A stretch of 64,000 nt of DNA from Cupriavidus sp. P-10 (GCF_003402535.2 NZ_AP025171.1:2865166-2929165), one strand, 5' to 3'. Positions 1 to 14,340 are shown, counted from the first letter of the stretch. Notes: generated from the sequence alone by a model not told the origin. Translations and numbers: made by a program.

Positions 1-789
1 GTGATAGACGCAGGTGTCGAAGAACACGTTGTGCAGCACATGCTCTTCCAGCGGCGGCACCTTCATTTCCTGCGCAAGGCCGCGGAAGCGGCCCCAGTGG
101 TAGGGCACCGCACCGCCGCCGTGGGGGATCACGAACTTCAGCCTGGGGAAACGCTGGAACAGGTCGCTGGCCAGGCACTGCATGAAGGCCGTGGTGTCGG
201 CATTCAGGTAGTGGGCGCCGGTCGTGTGGAAGCACGCGTTGCAACTCGTACTCACGTGGATCATGGCCGGCACGTCGTACTCGACCATCATCTCGTAGAC
301 CGGGAACCAGTATTCGTCCGACAGCGGCGGCGAGGTCCAGTGGCCGCCCGACGGGTCGGGATTCAGGTTCACACCCACGAAGTTGTATTCGGTGATGCAG
401 CGCTTCAGTTCCGGCAGGCAGGTGCTGACGTCCGCGCCCGGCGACTGCGGCAGCATGGCGGCGCCGACGAAGTTGTCCGGAAACAGTTGCGCAACGCGGG
501 CGCACAGTTCGTTGCAGATCGCCGCCCACGTGGCGCTGGTTTCGAGATCGCCGATGTGGTGCGCCATGAACGACGCGCGCGGCGAGAAGATCGTCAGGTC
601 GGAGCCGCGCTCCTGCATCAGCCGGAGCTGGTTGCCGGCGATGGCTTCACGCAGTTCGTCGTCGGAGATGCGCAGGTCGGAGGGCCTGGGGCCGAGTTCC
701 GGCGTGGCGAGGTTGGCCACCTGCTGTTTGCGCCAGTCTTCCAGCGCCTTGGGCGCGGTGGTGAAGTGGCCGTGGCAATCGATGATCAT
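1..789 (-). CDS. ligJ: 4-oxalomesaconate hydratase, LigJ-type amidohydrolase (C-terminus cut by window edge)
   Basis: Hydrates 4-oxalomesaconate in the protocatechuate 4,5-cleavage / gallate pathway, in the cytoplasm. The frame runs off the left edge after 263 codons, so roughly the last quarter of a ~340-residue protein is missing. The protein starts MIIDCHGHF, giving the metal-binding His pair of the amidohydrolase family at residues 6 and 8; other family segments visible are IHVSTSCN and FVIPHGGGAVPYHWGR. The sequence reads as a close relative of Sphingobium LigJ (recognised from memory). The ATG at 789 follows a GAGAGAC ribosome site and lies 8 bases after the galD stop, so the two are co-transcribed. 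Pseudomonas putida uses an unrelated enzyme (GalB) for this step, so this cluster mixes types. Confidence 0.9.
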   Translation of the reverse strand, partial: MIIDCHGHFTTAPKALEDWRKQQVANLATPELGPRPSDLRISDDELREAIAGNQLRLMQERGSDLTIFSPRASFMAHHIGDLETSATWAAICNELCARVAQLFPDNFVGAAMLPQSPGADVSTCLPELKRCITEYNFVGVNLNPDPSGGHWTSPPLSDEYWFPVYEMMVEYDVPAMIHVSTSCNACFHTTGAHYLNADTTAFMQCLASDLFQRFPRLKFVIPHGGGAVPYHWGRFRGLAQEMKVPPLEEHVLHNVFFDTCVYH

Positions 790-797
790 GGTGTCTC

Positions 798-1919
798 TCA
801 GTCTTGTGGCCATGCGCTGGCCGGCACGAGCACTTCGCCGCGCATGATGGGGCGGGCCGTGCGCACCAGCGCGCTGCGCGCGATCGTGCCGGGCCGCTCG
901 GGGTCGGTTTCGATTTCGATGGTGAACTCGCCGCTGGGGTGTTCGATGCTGACGTTGTGCACCGGGCCACTGCCTTGCAACCGGGCGATGCCATCGGCCA
1001 CCGTGCCGCGCAGCACGCACGCAGTTCCGGCGGTGACCGCGGCCAGCACGCCGATGGCCGCGTGGCATACGTGCGGGATAAAGCAGCGCGTCGCCAGCGT
1101 GCCGCCATCGCGCGGTGCGGCGATCAGGCACATCTTGGGATAGCTCTTGCCGCTGGCATCGCCCAGGCCCATGCTGTGGCCGGCGGCAAGGCGCAGCGCT
1201 TCCAGCGTCGCTTTCAGCGATGCGTCCTCATTGAGCGCGATTACGCTCTCGTAGCCGGTACGGCCGAGGTCGGTTGCACGCAGCAGCACCATCGGCATGC
1301 CGTTGTCGATCAGCGTGGCGTCGACGGCCAGGCCATCGATCACGAGCCGGTCGCGTGGATTGCCGGTGGGCAGCAGCGCGCTGCAGACCGAGCCCGCCGT
1401 GTCGAGGAAATCGATCACGATGGGTGCGGCAGTGCCAGGCACGCCGTCGATGCGCGCGTCGCCGCCGTAGCGCAGGCGCCCCCCCGGTGTCGGCACCGTG
1501 ATGTCGCACAGCATGCCGGTGTTTCGCGTCAGCACGCGCGCCCGCGTGGTGTCGCCGCGCGGCGCGAGCATGCCGGCCTCGAGCGCGAACGGCACCACCG
1601 CGGCAAGCATGTTGCCGCAGTTGGGCGCGGTGTCGACGGTGTCGGCATCGGGCTGCAGCTGCGCGAACAGGAAGGCGAGGTCATACTCGCCCGCGATCCC
1701 GCCGCTGACGATGCCGGCCTTGCTGGTCAGCGGATGGGCGCCACCCAGCCCGTCGATCTGGCGCGGGTCGGGCGAGCCCATCGCCGCAAGCAGCAAGCGG
1801 TCGCGCGCCGCCTCGCCGGCGGGCAGGTCGGCGGCGCGGAAGAACGGGCCGCGCGAGGTGCCGCCGCGCATCAGGATGCACGGCACCGGGCGCAGGTCCG
1901 AATCGGGAAAGGCATTCAT
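798..1919 (-). CDS. galD: 4-oxalomesaconate tautomerase (PrpF/GalD family)
   Basis: 373-residue PrpF-fold isomerase. In gallate catabolism GalD converts the keto form of 4-oxalomesaconate to the enol form that the hydratase uses. Typical family N-terminus: PCILMRGGTSRGPFF, followed by GLGGAHPLTSKAGIV and a TAPNCGNMLAAVVPFA segment holding the PrpF-type cysteine. Length matches the family. It is the first gene of a leftward pair with the LigJ-type hydratase and is divergent from the LysR regulator, whose binding site is expected in the 137-base gap (1920-2056). PrpF homologues also act in 2-methylcitrate metabolism, but the galA, transporter and ligJ neighbours argue for the gallate role. Confidence 0.85.
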   Translation of the reverse strand: MNAFPDSDLRPVPCILMRGGTSRGPFFRAADLPAGEAARDRLLLAAMGSPDPRQIDGLGGAHPLTSKAGIVSGGIAGEYDLAFLFAQLQPDADTVDTAPNCGNMLAAVVPFALEAGMLAPRGDTTRARVLTRNTGMLCDITVPTPGGRLRYGGDARIDGVPGTAAPIVIDFLDTAGSVCSALLPTGNPRDRLVIDGLAVDATLIDNGMPMVLLRATDLGRTGYESVIALNEDASLKATLEALRLAAGHSMGLGDASGKSYPKMCLIAAPRDGGTLATRCFIPHVCHAAIGVLAAVTAGTACVLRGTVADGIARLQGSGPVHNVSIEHPSGEFTIEIETDPERPGTIARSALVRTARPIMRGEVLVPASAWPQD

Positions 1920-2056
1920 GGCAGTCGGTCGGTGTGGCGGGGTCGCCAGGGTGAGACGAGTATCGGCGCGGCGACGCCGCGCTGGGTTGCCATCTCGCCT
2001 GCCCAGTGTTCCAATCTGCTTATCGGTATGCCGCAGGCGCGGCCCGCGCCAAAGCC

Positions 2057-3298
2057 ATGAATCCTTCCCCGCTCAGCCTGCATCACCTCTACGTGTTCGC
2101 TGGCGTGGCCGCGGCCGGCGGCGTGCGCCGCGCCACGGAAACGCTGCACCGCGCTTCATCGGCGATCGCGCGTTCGGTGGCCGCGCTGGAAGGCACGCTT
2201 GGCGTCGAACTGTTCGAGCGCAAGGGCCGCGGCATGCTGCTGACGCGCGCCGGCGAGCTGGTGCTGTTGCGCCTGCAGCAGATCGACGCGACCCTGCGCG
2301 ACGTACGCGAGGAAGCCGTCCGGCTGCGCAGCCGCCATGGCGGCACCGTCGCCAGCTTGGAATCGCTCTACAACGAACGGCGCCTGGAAGTCGCCACGCT
2401 GCTGGCCGACGCGCACCATATGCCCAGCGTCGCAGGCGTGCTTGGCGTATCGCAGTCCGCGGTCAGCCAGGCGGTGGCGCGGCTGGAAGAGATACTGGGG
2501 CAGCCGCTGTTCCTGCGCACCGCGCGCGGCATGATCCCGACCGACGTGGGCGCGCGCTGGGTCCCGCGCTTTGAACGGGTGCTGGCCGAGCTGCGCCATA
2601 TCACCGCCGACGTGGCGGCATTGCGCGGCGTGCTCGAAGGCGTGGTCACCGTCGGCGCGCTGCCGCTGGGGCGCACCCAGTTGCTGCCGGCCGCGATCGC
2701 GCGGCTGCATGCGCGCCATCCACGGCTGCGCTTCCGCTCGCTGGAAAGCCCGTACGAGGAACTGACCGCGGGGCTGCTGAGCGGGCGCATCGACCTGATC
2801 CTGGGCGCACTGAGGCAGGACGCCGCGCAAGGCCTGTCGACCGAGCCGCTGTTCGAGGACCGCATCGCGCTGATCGCCAGCGCCACGCATCCGCTGGCGT
2901 CGCGCAAGCGCCTGACGCTGCGCGACCTTGAACCCTATCCGTGGGTGCTGTCTCGGTCGGGTTCGCCGCTGCGCGAGGCGCTCGACGGCTTCTTCACCCG
3001 CCATGGCGGGCCCCTGCCCGAACCGCTGGTGGAGACCGGCGACCTGGCGCTGCTGCGCGGCCTGCTGCTGCGCGGCGAGATGATTACCGCGCTGTCCGCG
3101 CACCAGCTGCAGTATGAGTTCGACCAGTCCTCCCTGACGGAGCTGAACCTGCCGATGCCGGGCATGCGGCGGGTGATCGGCATGACCACCCGCGCCGGCG
3201 CGCGGCTGTCGCCCGGCGCCGACGCGCTGCTGGCGGAACTGCGCGCCTGCGGCACCGCCTGGCACCGCGACGGCGCCGGCGGCACGGCATCGCAATAA
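2057..3298 (+). CDS. LysR-family regulator with two tandem HTH domains (probable gallate regulator)
   Basis: 413-residue transcriptional regulator, about 110 residues longer than a normal LysR protein. The extra length is a second LysR-type helix-turn-helix: the first spans about residues 8-66 (LHHLYVFAGV..., ...LFERKGRGMLLTRAGE) and the second about 92-150 (ATLLADAHHMPSVAGVLGVS..., ...LFLRTARGMIPTDVG). A normal effector-binding domain follows from about residue 185. The ATG at 2057 is preferred over an upstream in-frame start at 2006, because the protein then begins MNPSPLSLHHLYVF like other family members. It is divergent from galD-ligJ and upstream of the transporter and galA, so control of gallate genes is a reasonable inference. 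The effector is unknown. Confidence 0.85.
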   Translation: MNPSPLSLHHLYVFAGVAAAGGVRRATETLHRASSAIARSVAALEGTLGVELFERKGRGMLLTRAGELVLLRLQQIDATLRDVREEAVRLRSRHGGTVASLESLYNERRLEVATLLADAHHMPSVAGVLGVSQSAVSQAVARLEEILGQPLFLRTARGMIPTDVGARWVPRFERVLAELRHITADVAALRGVLEGVVTVGALPLGRTQLLPAAIARLHARHPRLRFRSLESPYEELTAGLLSGRIDLILGALRQDAAQGLSTEPLFEDRIALIASATHPLASRKRLTLRDLEPYPWVLSRSGSPLREALDGFFTRHGGPLPEPLVETGDLALLRGLLLRGEMITALSAHQLQYEFDQSSLTELNLPMPGMRRVIGMTTRAGARLSPGADALLAELRACGTAWHRDGAGGTASQ

Positions 3299-3511
3299 GG
3301 AAAAGGCAACGGGCCGGCAGCCGAAAGCAATACACCACAGGCGCGCCGAACGTAGACTGCCCTTGCCATGAGCGATGCGCTCGTGGCCTGCGCCGCCATC
3401 ACACCGGACCGCGCCGATAAGCGGTGGCCGGCACCGGCCAGCGGCCGCATCCCAGCAGGCAACCCAGACAACGATAAAAGGCCCGCGCGCCGGGCCGCAG
3501 GAGGAGACGGC

Positions 3512-4840
3512 ATGACCGCACGCCCAAGGCTCGATATCCGGGCCCACATCAATGACCGAAAGATGTCGAGCTACCAGTGGCTGTTGCTCGGCCTGTGCTT
3601 CCTGATCGTCGCCACCGACGGCATGGATGTCGCGATCATGGGCTTCCTGGCCCCCGACATCACGCGCGAATGGGGCATCTCGCGCGCCAGCTTCGGCATC
3701 GTGATGAGCGCGGCGCCGGTGGGTCTGGCGATCGGCGCGCTGATGGTGGGGCCGCTGTCCGACCGCTTCGGCCGCAAGAAGCTGCTGCTGGGCTCGGTGG
3801 CGCTGTTCGGCGTCTTCAACCTGCTGAGCGCGTTTTCCGACAGCGTGGTGACGCTGTCGCTGCTGCGCTTCCTGACCGGGCTCGGGCTGGGCGCGGCGAT
3901 GCCGACCACCACCACGCTGCTCTCGGAATATGTGCCGGAGCGTTCGCGCAGCACGCTGATCGCGGCCATGTTCACCGGCTTCAACCTGGGCTCGGCGCTG
4001 GTGGGCTTCGGCGCGGCCGCGCTGCTGCCGCACTTCGGCTGGCGCGCGGTGCTGATGGTGGGCGGTGCGATCCCGCTGCTGTGCCTGCCGGTCTACCTGC
4101 TGCTGATCCCGGAATCGGCGCGCTACATGGTGGTGCGCAAGTTCGCGCCGGAGACAATCGCGCGCACGCTGCGCCGCGTCTGTGGCGGCGACGTGCCGCT
4201 TAATGCCGAATTCACCATCAGCGAGCCGCCCGTGCCGGCCACGCAGCCGGTGCGCACGCTGCTCTCGCCGGGCTATCGCGGCATCACGCTGGCGCTGTGG
4301 CTGACCTACTTCATGGGCCTGCTGGTGATCTACCTGCTGAGCGGCTGGCTGCCGACGCTGATCAAGGACGTCGGCCTGCCGATCGAGCGCGCCGCCAACC
4401 TGACCGCGCTGTTCCAGCTCGGCGGCACCGTTGGGGCGCTGGCAGTGGGCTACTACATGGACCGGCGCGCGGCCAACAAGGTGATCGCGATCGCCTATGT
4501 CTGCGGTGCGGCGTGGATCCTGCTGCTGGCCTCGGGCAACGTCAGCTCGGCGGCTTTCGCGTTCTTCGTGCTGATGGCCGGCTTCTGCATGAGCGGCGCG
4601 CAGACGGGGCTGAATGCCTTCGCACCGTCGTGCTACCCAACCCCGGTACGCGCCACCGGCGTGAGCTGGATGCTGGGCATCGGCCGCTTCGGCAGCATCA
4701 CCGGGTCAATGGCGGGCGGCGTGCTGCTGAGCCTGGGCTGGGGATTCAGCGCTGTCATCGCCATCCTGGCGATCCCGGCGACCATCGCCGCAATTTCTAT
4801 ACTGTCCTCACGGGCACAGCAGAGCGCCGTAACGGCGTAA
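3512..4840 (+). CDS. MFS aromatic-acid:H+ symporter (probable gallate uptake)
   Basis: 442-residue, 12-helix major facilitator of the AAHS subfamily (PcaK/GalT type). Visible signatures are the first-helix DGMDVAIMGFLAPDI motif (the Asp-rich motif of aromatic acid permeases), the loop 2-3 GPLSDRFGRKKLLL motif and the mid-protein PESARYMV segment. The ATG at 3512 sits behind a strong GGAGGAGA ribosome site, which rules out the longer open frame upstream. It is followed 62 bases later by gallate dioxygenase, so uptake of gallate or a similar hydroxybenzoate into the cytoplasm is the likely role. The substrate is inferred from context. Confidence 0.85.
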   Translation: MTARPRLDIRAHINDRKMSSYQWLLLGLCFLIVATDGMDVAIMGFLAPDITREWGISRASFGIVMSAAPVGLAIGALMVGPLSDRFGRKKLLLGSVALFGVFNLLSAFSDSVVTLSLLRFLTGLGLGAAMPTTTTLLSEYVPERSRSTLIAAMFTGFNLGSALVGFGAAALLPHFGWRAVLMVGGAIPLLCLPVYLLLIPESARYMVVRKFAPETIARTLRRVCGGDVPLNAEFTISEPPVPATQPVRTLLSPGYRGITLALWLTYFMGLLVIYLLSGWLPTLIKDVGLPIERAANLTALFQLGGTVGALAVGYYMDRRAANKVIAIAYVCGAAWILLLASGNVSSAAFAFFVLMAGFCMSGAQTGLNAFAPSCYPTPVRATGVSWMLGIGRFGSITGSMAGGVLLSLGWGFSAVIAILAIPATIAAISILSSRAQQSAVTA

Positions 4841-4902
4841 CGATGCAGGGCCCGGCGCTGGCCGGGTGTCCCAAGTTTTTCCGAGTTATCTGGGTTTTCG
4901 AC

Positions 4903-6234
4903 ATGGCTACTATCATCGGCGCGATCGCCTCTTCGCATACGCCCACCATCGGCTTCGCGCTCGATGCCGGCAAGCAGCAGGACCCGGCCTGGGCTCCGAT
5001 CTTCGCGGCCTACGCGCCCGTCAGCGAATGGCTGAAGGAAGCCAGACCCGATGTGCTGGTCATGGTCTACAACGACCACGTGACGTCGTTCTTCTTCGAC
5101 CACTACTCGGCGTTCGCGCTGGGCATCGGCGAGTCGTACCACGCCGCCGATGAGGGCGGCGGCCCGCGCGCACTGCCGCCGATCAGCGGCCACGCTGGCC
5201 TGTCGCGGCATATCGGCGCATCGCTGATGGCCGATGAATTCGACATGTCGTTCTTCCAGGACAAGGCGCTCGACCATGGCTGCTTCTCGCCGCTGTCGGT
5301 GCTGCTGCCGCATGACAGGAACGGTGGCAAGGACGCCTGGCCGGTCAGCATCGTGCCGCTGCAGGTGGGCGTGCTGCAGTTTCCGGCGCCGTCGGCGCGC
5401 CGCTGCTTCAAGCTGGGCCAGGCGCTGCGCCGCGCCATCGAAAGCTATCCGGAAGACCTGCGCGTGGCGATCGTCGCCACCGGCGGGCTGTCGCACCAGG
5501 TGCATGGCGAGCGGGCCGGCTTCAACAACACCGCGTGGGACCATCGCTTCCTGGACCTGTTCGAATCCGATCCCGAAGCGCTGCTGGAACTGACCCACGC
5601 CGACTACGCCCGGCTGGGCGGCTTTGAAAGCGCCGAGGTGGTGATGTGGATGGTGATGCGCGGCGCCATGTCCAGCGGCGTCCGTTGCGTGCATCGCGAC
5701 TACTACCTGCCGTCGATGACCGGCATCGCGGTGGCGGTGTACGAGAACGCGGCCTGTACCGACCCCGAACGCCACGCCGCGCGCGCGGCACGCCAGCGCG
5801 AGCATATCGGCCACCAGTTGCGCGGCATCGAACAGCTCGAAGGGACTTACCCGTTCACGCTGGAGACCAGCGTGCGCGCGTACCGCATCAACCGCTACCT
5901 GCACCAGCTGGTGCGGCCCGAATTCCGCGAGCGCTTCCGCACCGACCCGCAGGCCACCTACGACGAAGCCGACCTCAGCGCCGAAGAGCGCGACCTGATC
6001 ACGCGGCGCGACTGGCGCGGCATGATCCACTACGGCGTGATCTTCTTCCTGCTGGAAAAGCTGGGCGCGGTCACCGGCGTGTCGAACCTGCATATCTACG
6101 CAGCGATGCGCGGGCAATCGCTGGAGGACTTCCAGAAGACGCGCAACGCACCCGGCGCGCTGTATTCGGTGGCGGGCAGCGCCGGCAGCGGCACCGCATG
6201 GGCCGCGCCGGCCAGCGAGAGCAAGGCTGGCTGA
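4903..6234 (+). CDS. galA: Gallate dioxygenase (ring-cleaving, LigB-LigA fusion type)
   Basis: 443-residue class III extradiol dioxygenase that opens the gallate ring to 4-oxalomesaconate, the substrate of the galD and ligJ products at the left of the cluster. The N-terminal two thirds are the LigB-like catalytic domain (MATIIGAIASSHTPTIGF, NDHVTSFFFDHYSAF, ATGGLSHQVHGERAGFNN). The C-terminal ~120 residues are LigA-like (EQLEGTYPFTLE, RRDWRGMIHYGVIFF, HIYAAMRGQSLEDFQKTRN). This single-chain arrangement and the sequence resemble P. putida GalA. The ATG at 4903 aligns with family N-termini; the ribosome site is weak. It lies in line with the transporter and is probably co-transcribed with it. 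Confidence 0.93.
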   Translation: MATIIGAIASSHTPTIGFALDAGKQQDPAWAPIFAAYAPVSEWLKEARPDVLVMVYNDHVTSFFFDHYSAFALGIGESYHAADEGGGPRALPPISGHAGLSRHIGASLMADEFDMSFFQDKALDHGCFSPLSVLLPHDRNGGKDAWPVSIVPLQVGVLQFPAPSARRCFKLGQALRRAIESYPEDLRVAIVATGGLSHQVHGERAGFNNTAWDHRFLDLFESDPEALLELTHADYARLGGFESAEVVMWMVMRGAMSSGVRCVHRDYYLPSMTGIAVAVYENAACTDPERHAARAARQREHIGHQLRGIEQLEGTYPFTLETSVRAYRINRYLHQLVRPEFRERFRTDPQATYDEADLSAEERDLITRRDWRGMIHYGVIFFLLEKLGAVTGVSNLHIYAAMRGQSLEDFQKTRNAPGALYSVAGSAGSGTAWAAPASESKAG

Positions 6235-6253
6235 CCCGGGAACCTCGCTGCGT

Positions 6254-6907
6254 TCAGTCCCGGTCCGGCGCGCCCGGCGGGAAGAACGAGCGGTACGGCC
6301 GCGCCTCGTCGACGGCACGGGCAAAGGACGGGCGTGCCAGGAGCCGGGTGCGGTACCCGCGCACATGGGCGCACGACGCAGGAACGGGATGCACCCAGTC
6401 CGCATAAAACAGCGACGGTGCCGCCGCGCAATCGGCCAGCGTGAATGCACTGCCTGCCGCCCATTCACGGCCGGTGAGCCGGGCATCCAGCCAGGCGTAG
6501 GCGCTTTCCAGCAGCTTGCGCGCGTCGGCCACGCCATAGGCATCGCGCTGGCCGGCGGGGCGGAGATGGTCGAGCACGATGCGCTGCATCGGCGTCATCA
6601 CGTACTGGTCGAAGAAACGGTCCAGCAGGCGGACTTCGAGCGCATCATCGGGCGCTTCAGGCAGCCAGCGCACTGCGCCCCGGTGATGCTGGTCGAGGTA
6701 TTCGATGATGATGCTGGACTCGAACACCGTGCGGGTGCCATCGACCAGCACCGGCATCCGCTGCAAGGGCCATAGCCGCGCATGTTCGGCCGCATGGTCG
6801 GGATGGTCGGGCGACAGCATGCGGAACTCGAACGGGATCGCGTTCTCGTACAGCGCGATCAGCGCCTTCTGGCAGTAGGAGGAAAACGGGTGGGCGTAAA
6901 GCTGCAT
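6254..6907 (-). CDS. Glutathione S-transferase family protein
   Basis: 217-residue GST-fold protein. The thioredoxin-like N-terminal domain begins MQLYAHPFSSYCQKALIAL, with the SSYCQK segment at the usual glutathione-contact position, and contains PVLVDGTRTVFESSIIIEYLD, the typical cis-Pro and Glu-Ser pair. An all-helical C-terminal domain follows. Substrate unknown. It faces galA convergently with a 19-base gap and lies downstream of the proline iminopeptidase on the same strand (25-base gap), so those two may share a transcript. Confidence 0.85.
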   Translation of the reverse strand: MQLYAHPFSSYCQKALIALYENAIPFEFRMLSPDHPDHAAEHARLWPLQRMPVLVDGTRTVFESSIIIEYLDQHHRGAVRWLPEAPDDALEVRLLDRFFDQYVMTPMQRIVLDHLRPAGQRDAYGVADARKLLESAYAWLDARLTGREWAAGSAFTLADCAAAPSLFYADWVHPVPASCAHVRGYRTRLLARPSFARAVDEARPYRSFFPPGAPDRD

Positions 6908-6932
6908 CGTGGTCTCCTGTTGGATCGGCTGG

Positions 6933-11888
<4,956 letters not shown>

Positions 11889-11911
11889 GCAAGCCACCAG
11901 CAAGGAACGAC

Positions 11912-12688
11912 ATGAGCGAAACCATCCAGGAACAGTACGCAGGCGTGGACATCGACGCGCGCGGCATTGCCACCGTCACCATCCGCGACGCAGGTTCCCT
12001 CAACATCCTCGGCACGCCGGTGATCGCCTCGGTCACGCGCGCGATCGAAGCGCTGGCCGCCAACGACGCCGTGCGCGTGGTAGTGCTGCGCGGCACCGGC
12101 GACAAGGGCTTTATCGGCGGCGCCGACATCAAGGAAATGGCCGCGCTGGACCGCGCCAGCGCGCAGGCATTCATCAGCGGCCTGCGCCGCCTGTGCGACG
12201 CGGTGCGTCACTGCCCGGCGCCGGTGATCGCGCGCATGCCGGGCTGGTGCCTGGGGGGCGGGTTGGAACTGGCCCTGGCGTGCGATATCCGCATCGCCGC
12301 CGACAATGCGCAGCTCGGCATGCCCGAAGTGAAGGTCGGGATCCCGTCGGTGATCCACGCCGCGCTGATGCCGCGCCTGATCGGCAATGCACGCGCGTCA
12401 TGGCTGCTGCTGACGGGCGAGATCGCCAACGCCGAAGACGCGCTGCAGTGGGGCCTGGTCAGCCGCGTGGTGCCGCTGGACGCGCTGGACCAGGAGGTGG
12501 AGCGCGTGGCCGCTTTGCTGGCGGGCTTCGGTCCCGTTGCCGTGCGCCAGCAAAAGCGCTTGCTGCGCGAGTGGGAAGACGCGCCGGTCGATGTGTCGAT
12601 CAACAACAGCGTGGCGGAATTCGGCAGCGCGTTCGACACCGGCGAGCCGCAGCAGCATATGGCGACCTTCCTCAACCGCAAGCGCTGA
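11912..12688 (+). CDS. Enoyl-CoA hydratase/isomerase family protein
   Basis: 258-residue crotonase-fold enzyme. Visible features are the oxyanion-hole segment GFIGGADIKEMAAL (residues about 66-80) and CLGGGLELALACDIRIAADNAQLGMPEV. Glu is present in GMPEVKVG near the second catalytic position. It follows the Bug gene by 23 bases with an AAGGAA ribosome site. In this operon it probably hydrates the CoA ester made by the CoA-transferase; substrate unknown. Confidence 0.88.
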   Translation: MSETIQEQYAGVDIDARGIATVTIRDAGSLNILGTPVIASVTRAIEALAANDAVRVVVLRGTGDKGFIGGADIKEMAALDRASAQAFISGLRRLCDAVRHCPAPVIARMPGWCLGGGLELALACDIRIAADNAQLGMPEVKVGIPSVIHAALMPRLIGNARASWLLLTGEIANAEDALQWGLVSRVVPLDALDQEVERVAALLAGFGPVAVRQQKRLLREWEDAPVDVSINNSVAEFGSAFDTGEPQQHMATFLNRKR

Positions 12689-12694
12689 TTTGCA

Positions 12695-13630
12695 CTATGG
12701 CGCCGTGCTGGCCACGGCGCCGCCCTCGCGCGTGGCCACCACGCGCGGATCGTTGAGCAGGAACTGCGCGAACGCCTCGGCAAATGCCGGCAGCTTGCCA
12801 TCGGCGCGCACGATCAGGTTGAGTTCGCGCAGTGCCCAGGGCTCGGCCAGCCGCACGCCCACCACGCGCGCCTCGCGCAGCGCCAGCGCCGCCACGCTGC
12901 GCGGCACCAGCGCCACGCCCACCCCCGCCTCGGCCAGCGACAGCACCGCATCGAAGCTGTGCGCATGCAGCCGCACGTTTGGGCTCTTGCCCGCGCGCTG
13001 CGCCATCTCGCGCAGGAACAGGAAGTTGCTGCTGGTTCGGCTCATGCAGACAAAGTCAAAGGCCAATGCCGCACCGAAGCGGACCTCCGGCTCGCGCGCC
13101 AGCGGGTGCTCCGCCGCAACCGCCAGGATCAGCTCGTCGCGCGCATAGCGCACCGAGCGCACGCCGGTAGTCTCGAAATCGCCGGCAAGGATGCCGACAT
13201 CGGCCTCGTGCGCCGCCACGGCCGTCAGGATCGACTGGCTGGCGCGTTCTTCCAGGTCAATGTTCACGTCCGGGTTAGCCAGCAGGAAGCGGCTCACGCT
13301 CGGGATGATGAAGCCGTTGAGCGAGCTGCTGTTGGCCAGCAGCCGGATATTGCCCTTCAATCCCGCCGAGAAACGGCCCACTTCGCCGTGCATGCGCTCC
13401 ACGCCGAGCAGCAGTTCGCGCACGTGCACCAGCAGCGTCTCCCCTGCCGGGGTCAGCTCCATGCCGCGCGCAGTGCGCACGAACAGCGGCGTGCCCATCG
13501 CGTGTTCCAGGTTCTTCAGCCGGTAGCTCGCCGCCGACGCGGTGATATGCGTGGCCGAAGCGCCGCCGGAGAGACTTTGTGCGTCGGCAATCGCCTGGAA
13601 CAGGCGCAGGTCGGTCAGTTCGTAACGCAA
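12695..13630 (-). CDS. LysR-family transcriptional regulator
   Basis: 311-residue regulator with an N-terminal winged HTH (LTDLRLFQAIADAQSLSGGASATHITASAASYRLKNLE...LFVRTARGMELTPAGE, residues about 5-64) and a LysR substrate domain. It converges on the CoA-transferase operon with only 6 bases between stop codons. This makes it a plausible but unproven regulator of that operon. Confidence 0.88.
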   Translation of the reverse strand: MRYELTDLRLFQAIADAQSLSGGASATHITASAASYRLKNLEHAMGTPLFVRTARGMELTPAGETLLVHVRELLLGVERMHGEVGRFSAGLKGNIRLLANSSSLNGFIIPSVSRFLLANPDVNIDLEERASQSILTAVAAHEADVGILAGDFETTGVRSVRYARDELILAVAAEHPLAREPEVRFGAALAFDFVCMSRTSSNFLFLREMAQRAGKSPNVRLHAHSFDAVLSLAEAGVGVALVPRSVAALALREARVVGVRLAEPWALRELNLIVRADGKLPAFAEAFAQFLLNDPRVVATREGGAVASTAP

Positions 13631-13914
13631 GGCAGCCCCAGGTGTCTAAAGTGGTCAGGCGCGAGCCGGATCGAGATGGTTCGCGGGCATTCTAGTGCAG
13701 CGCGGCACGCACGCCCCGCCCGCAACCTGGTCTCGCATTGATGTGGACACCGCCCACTTTGTTTGCTAAGGTATTGTGGACGACGTACACAAAAGCGTGC
13801 GCCCATTGCCGCGGTCCTCGCCGGCTCCCCGCCGGATACCCGCGGCTACCGTCTGTCTGTACGGCTACGTTCCTCATGGCTGCCCGCCCGGGCGGCCCAC
13901 TTACAGGAGTTGTC

Positions 13915-14340
13915 ATGCAAGTCCAGCCCTATCTCTTCCTTGAAGGTCGTTGCGATGAAGCTGTCGAGTTCTACAAGAAGACGCTTGGCGCCAAGGTCAA
14001 CATGCGGATGACGTTCAAGGAGAACCCCGAGCCGGAAAAGGCCGATCCCGGCTGCCAGGCGCCGCCGGGAACGGAAGACAAGGTCATGCACATGGAATTC
14101 CAGATCGGCGACAGCGTGATCATGGCTTCGGACGGCCGCTGCTCGAACCAGCCCAAGTTCGAGGGCATCGGCCTGACGATCAGCTTTGCCGACAAGGCCG
14201 GGGTGGAAAAGGCCTTCAACGGCCTGAAGGAAGGCGGCCAGGTGGTGATGCCGCTGGACAAGACTTTCTTCGCCGAGCAGTTTGGCATGGTGACTGACCG
14301 CTTCGGCGTCATGTGGATGCTGATCACCGAGCAGAAGTAA
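13915..14340 (+). CDS. VOC-family (PhnB-like) protein
   Basis: 141-residue vicinal-oxygen-chelate protein starting MQVQPYLFLEGRCDEAVEFYKKTLGAK, typical of the PhnB/YjdN group of small glyoxalase-fold proteins. The HMEFQIGDSVIMASDG and DRFGVMWML segments complete the paired beta-alpha-beta modules. Start chosen at 13915, behind AGGAG. The reaction is unknown; some members bind antibiotics or phosphonates, but there is nothing here to choose. Upstream 13631-13914 carries no recognised gene. Confidence 0.85.
   Translation: MQVQPYLFLEGRCDEAVEFYKKTLGAKVNMRMTFKENPEPEKADPGCQAPPGTEDKVMHMEFQIGDSVIMASDGRCSNQPKFEGIGLTISFADKAGVEKAFNGLKEGGQVVMPLDKTFFAEQFGMVTDRFGVMWMLITEQK

Noticed and set aside
1..1143. 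Plus-strand open frame at the left edge
   Set aside because: Mirror of ligJ and galD on the other strand; low-complexity His/Val/Arg composition.
2156..4033. Long minus-strand open frame opposite the LysR and MFS genes
   Set aside because: Antisense frame caused by high GC at third positions of the real genes; product is Gln/Arg/His-rich and matches no family.
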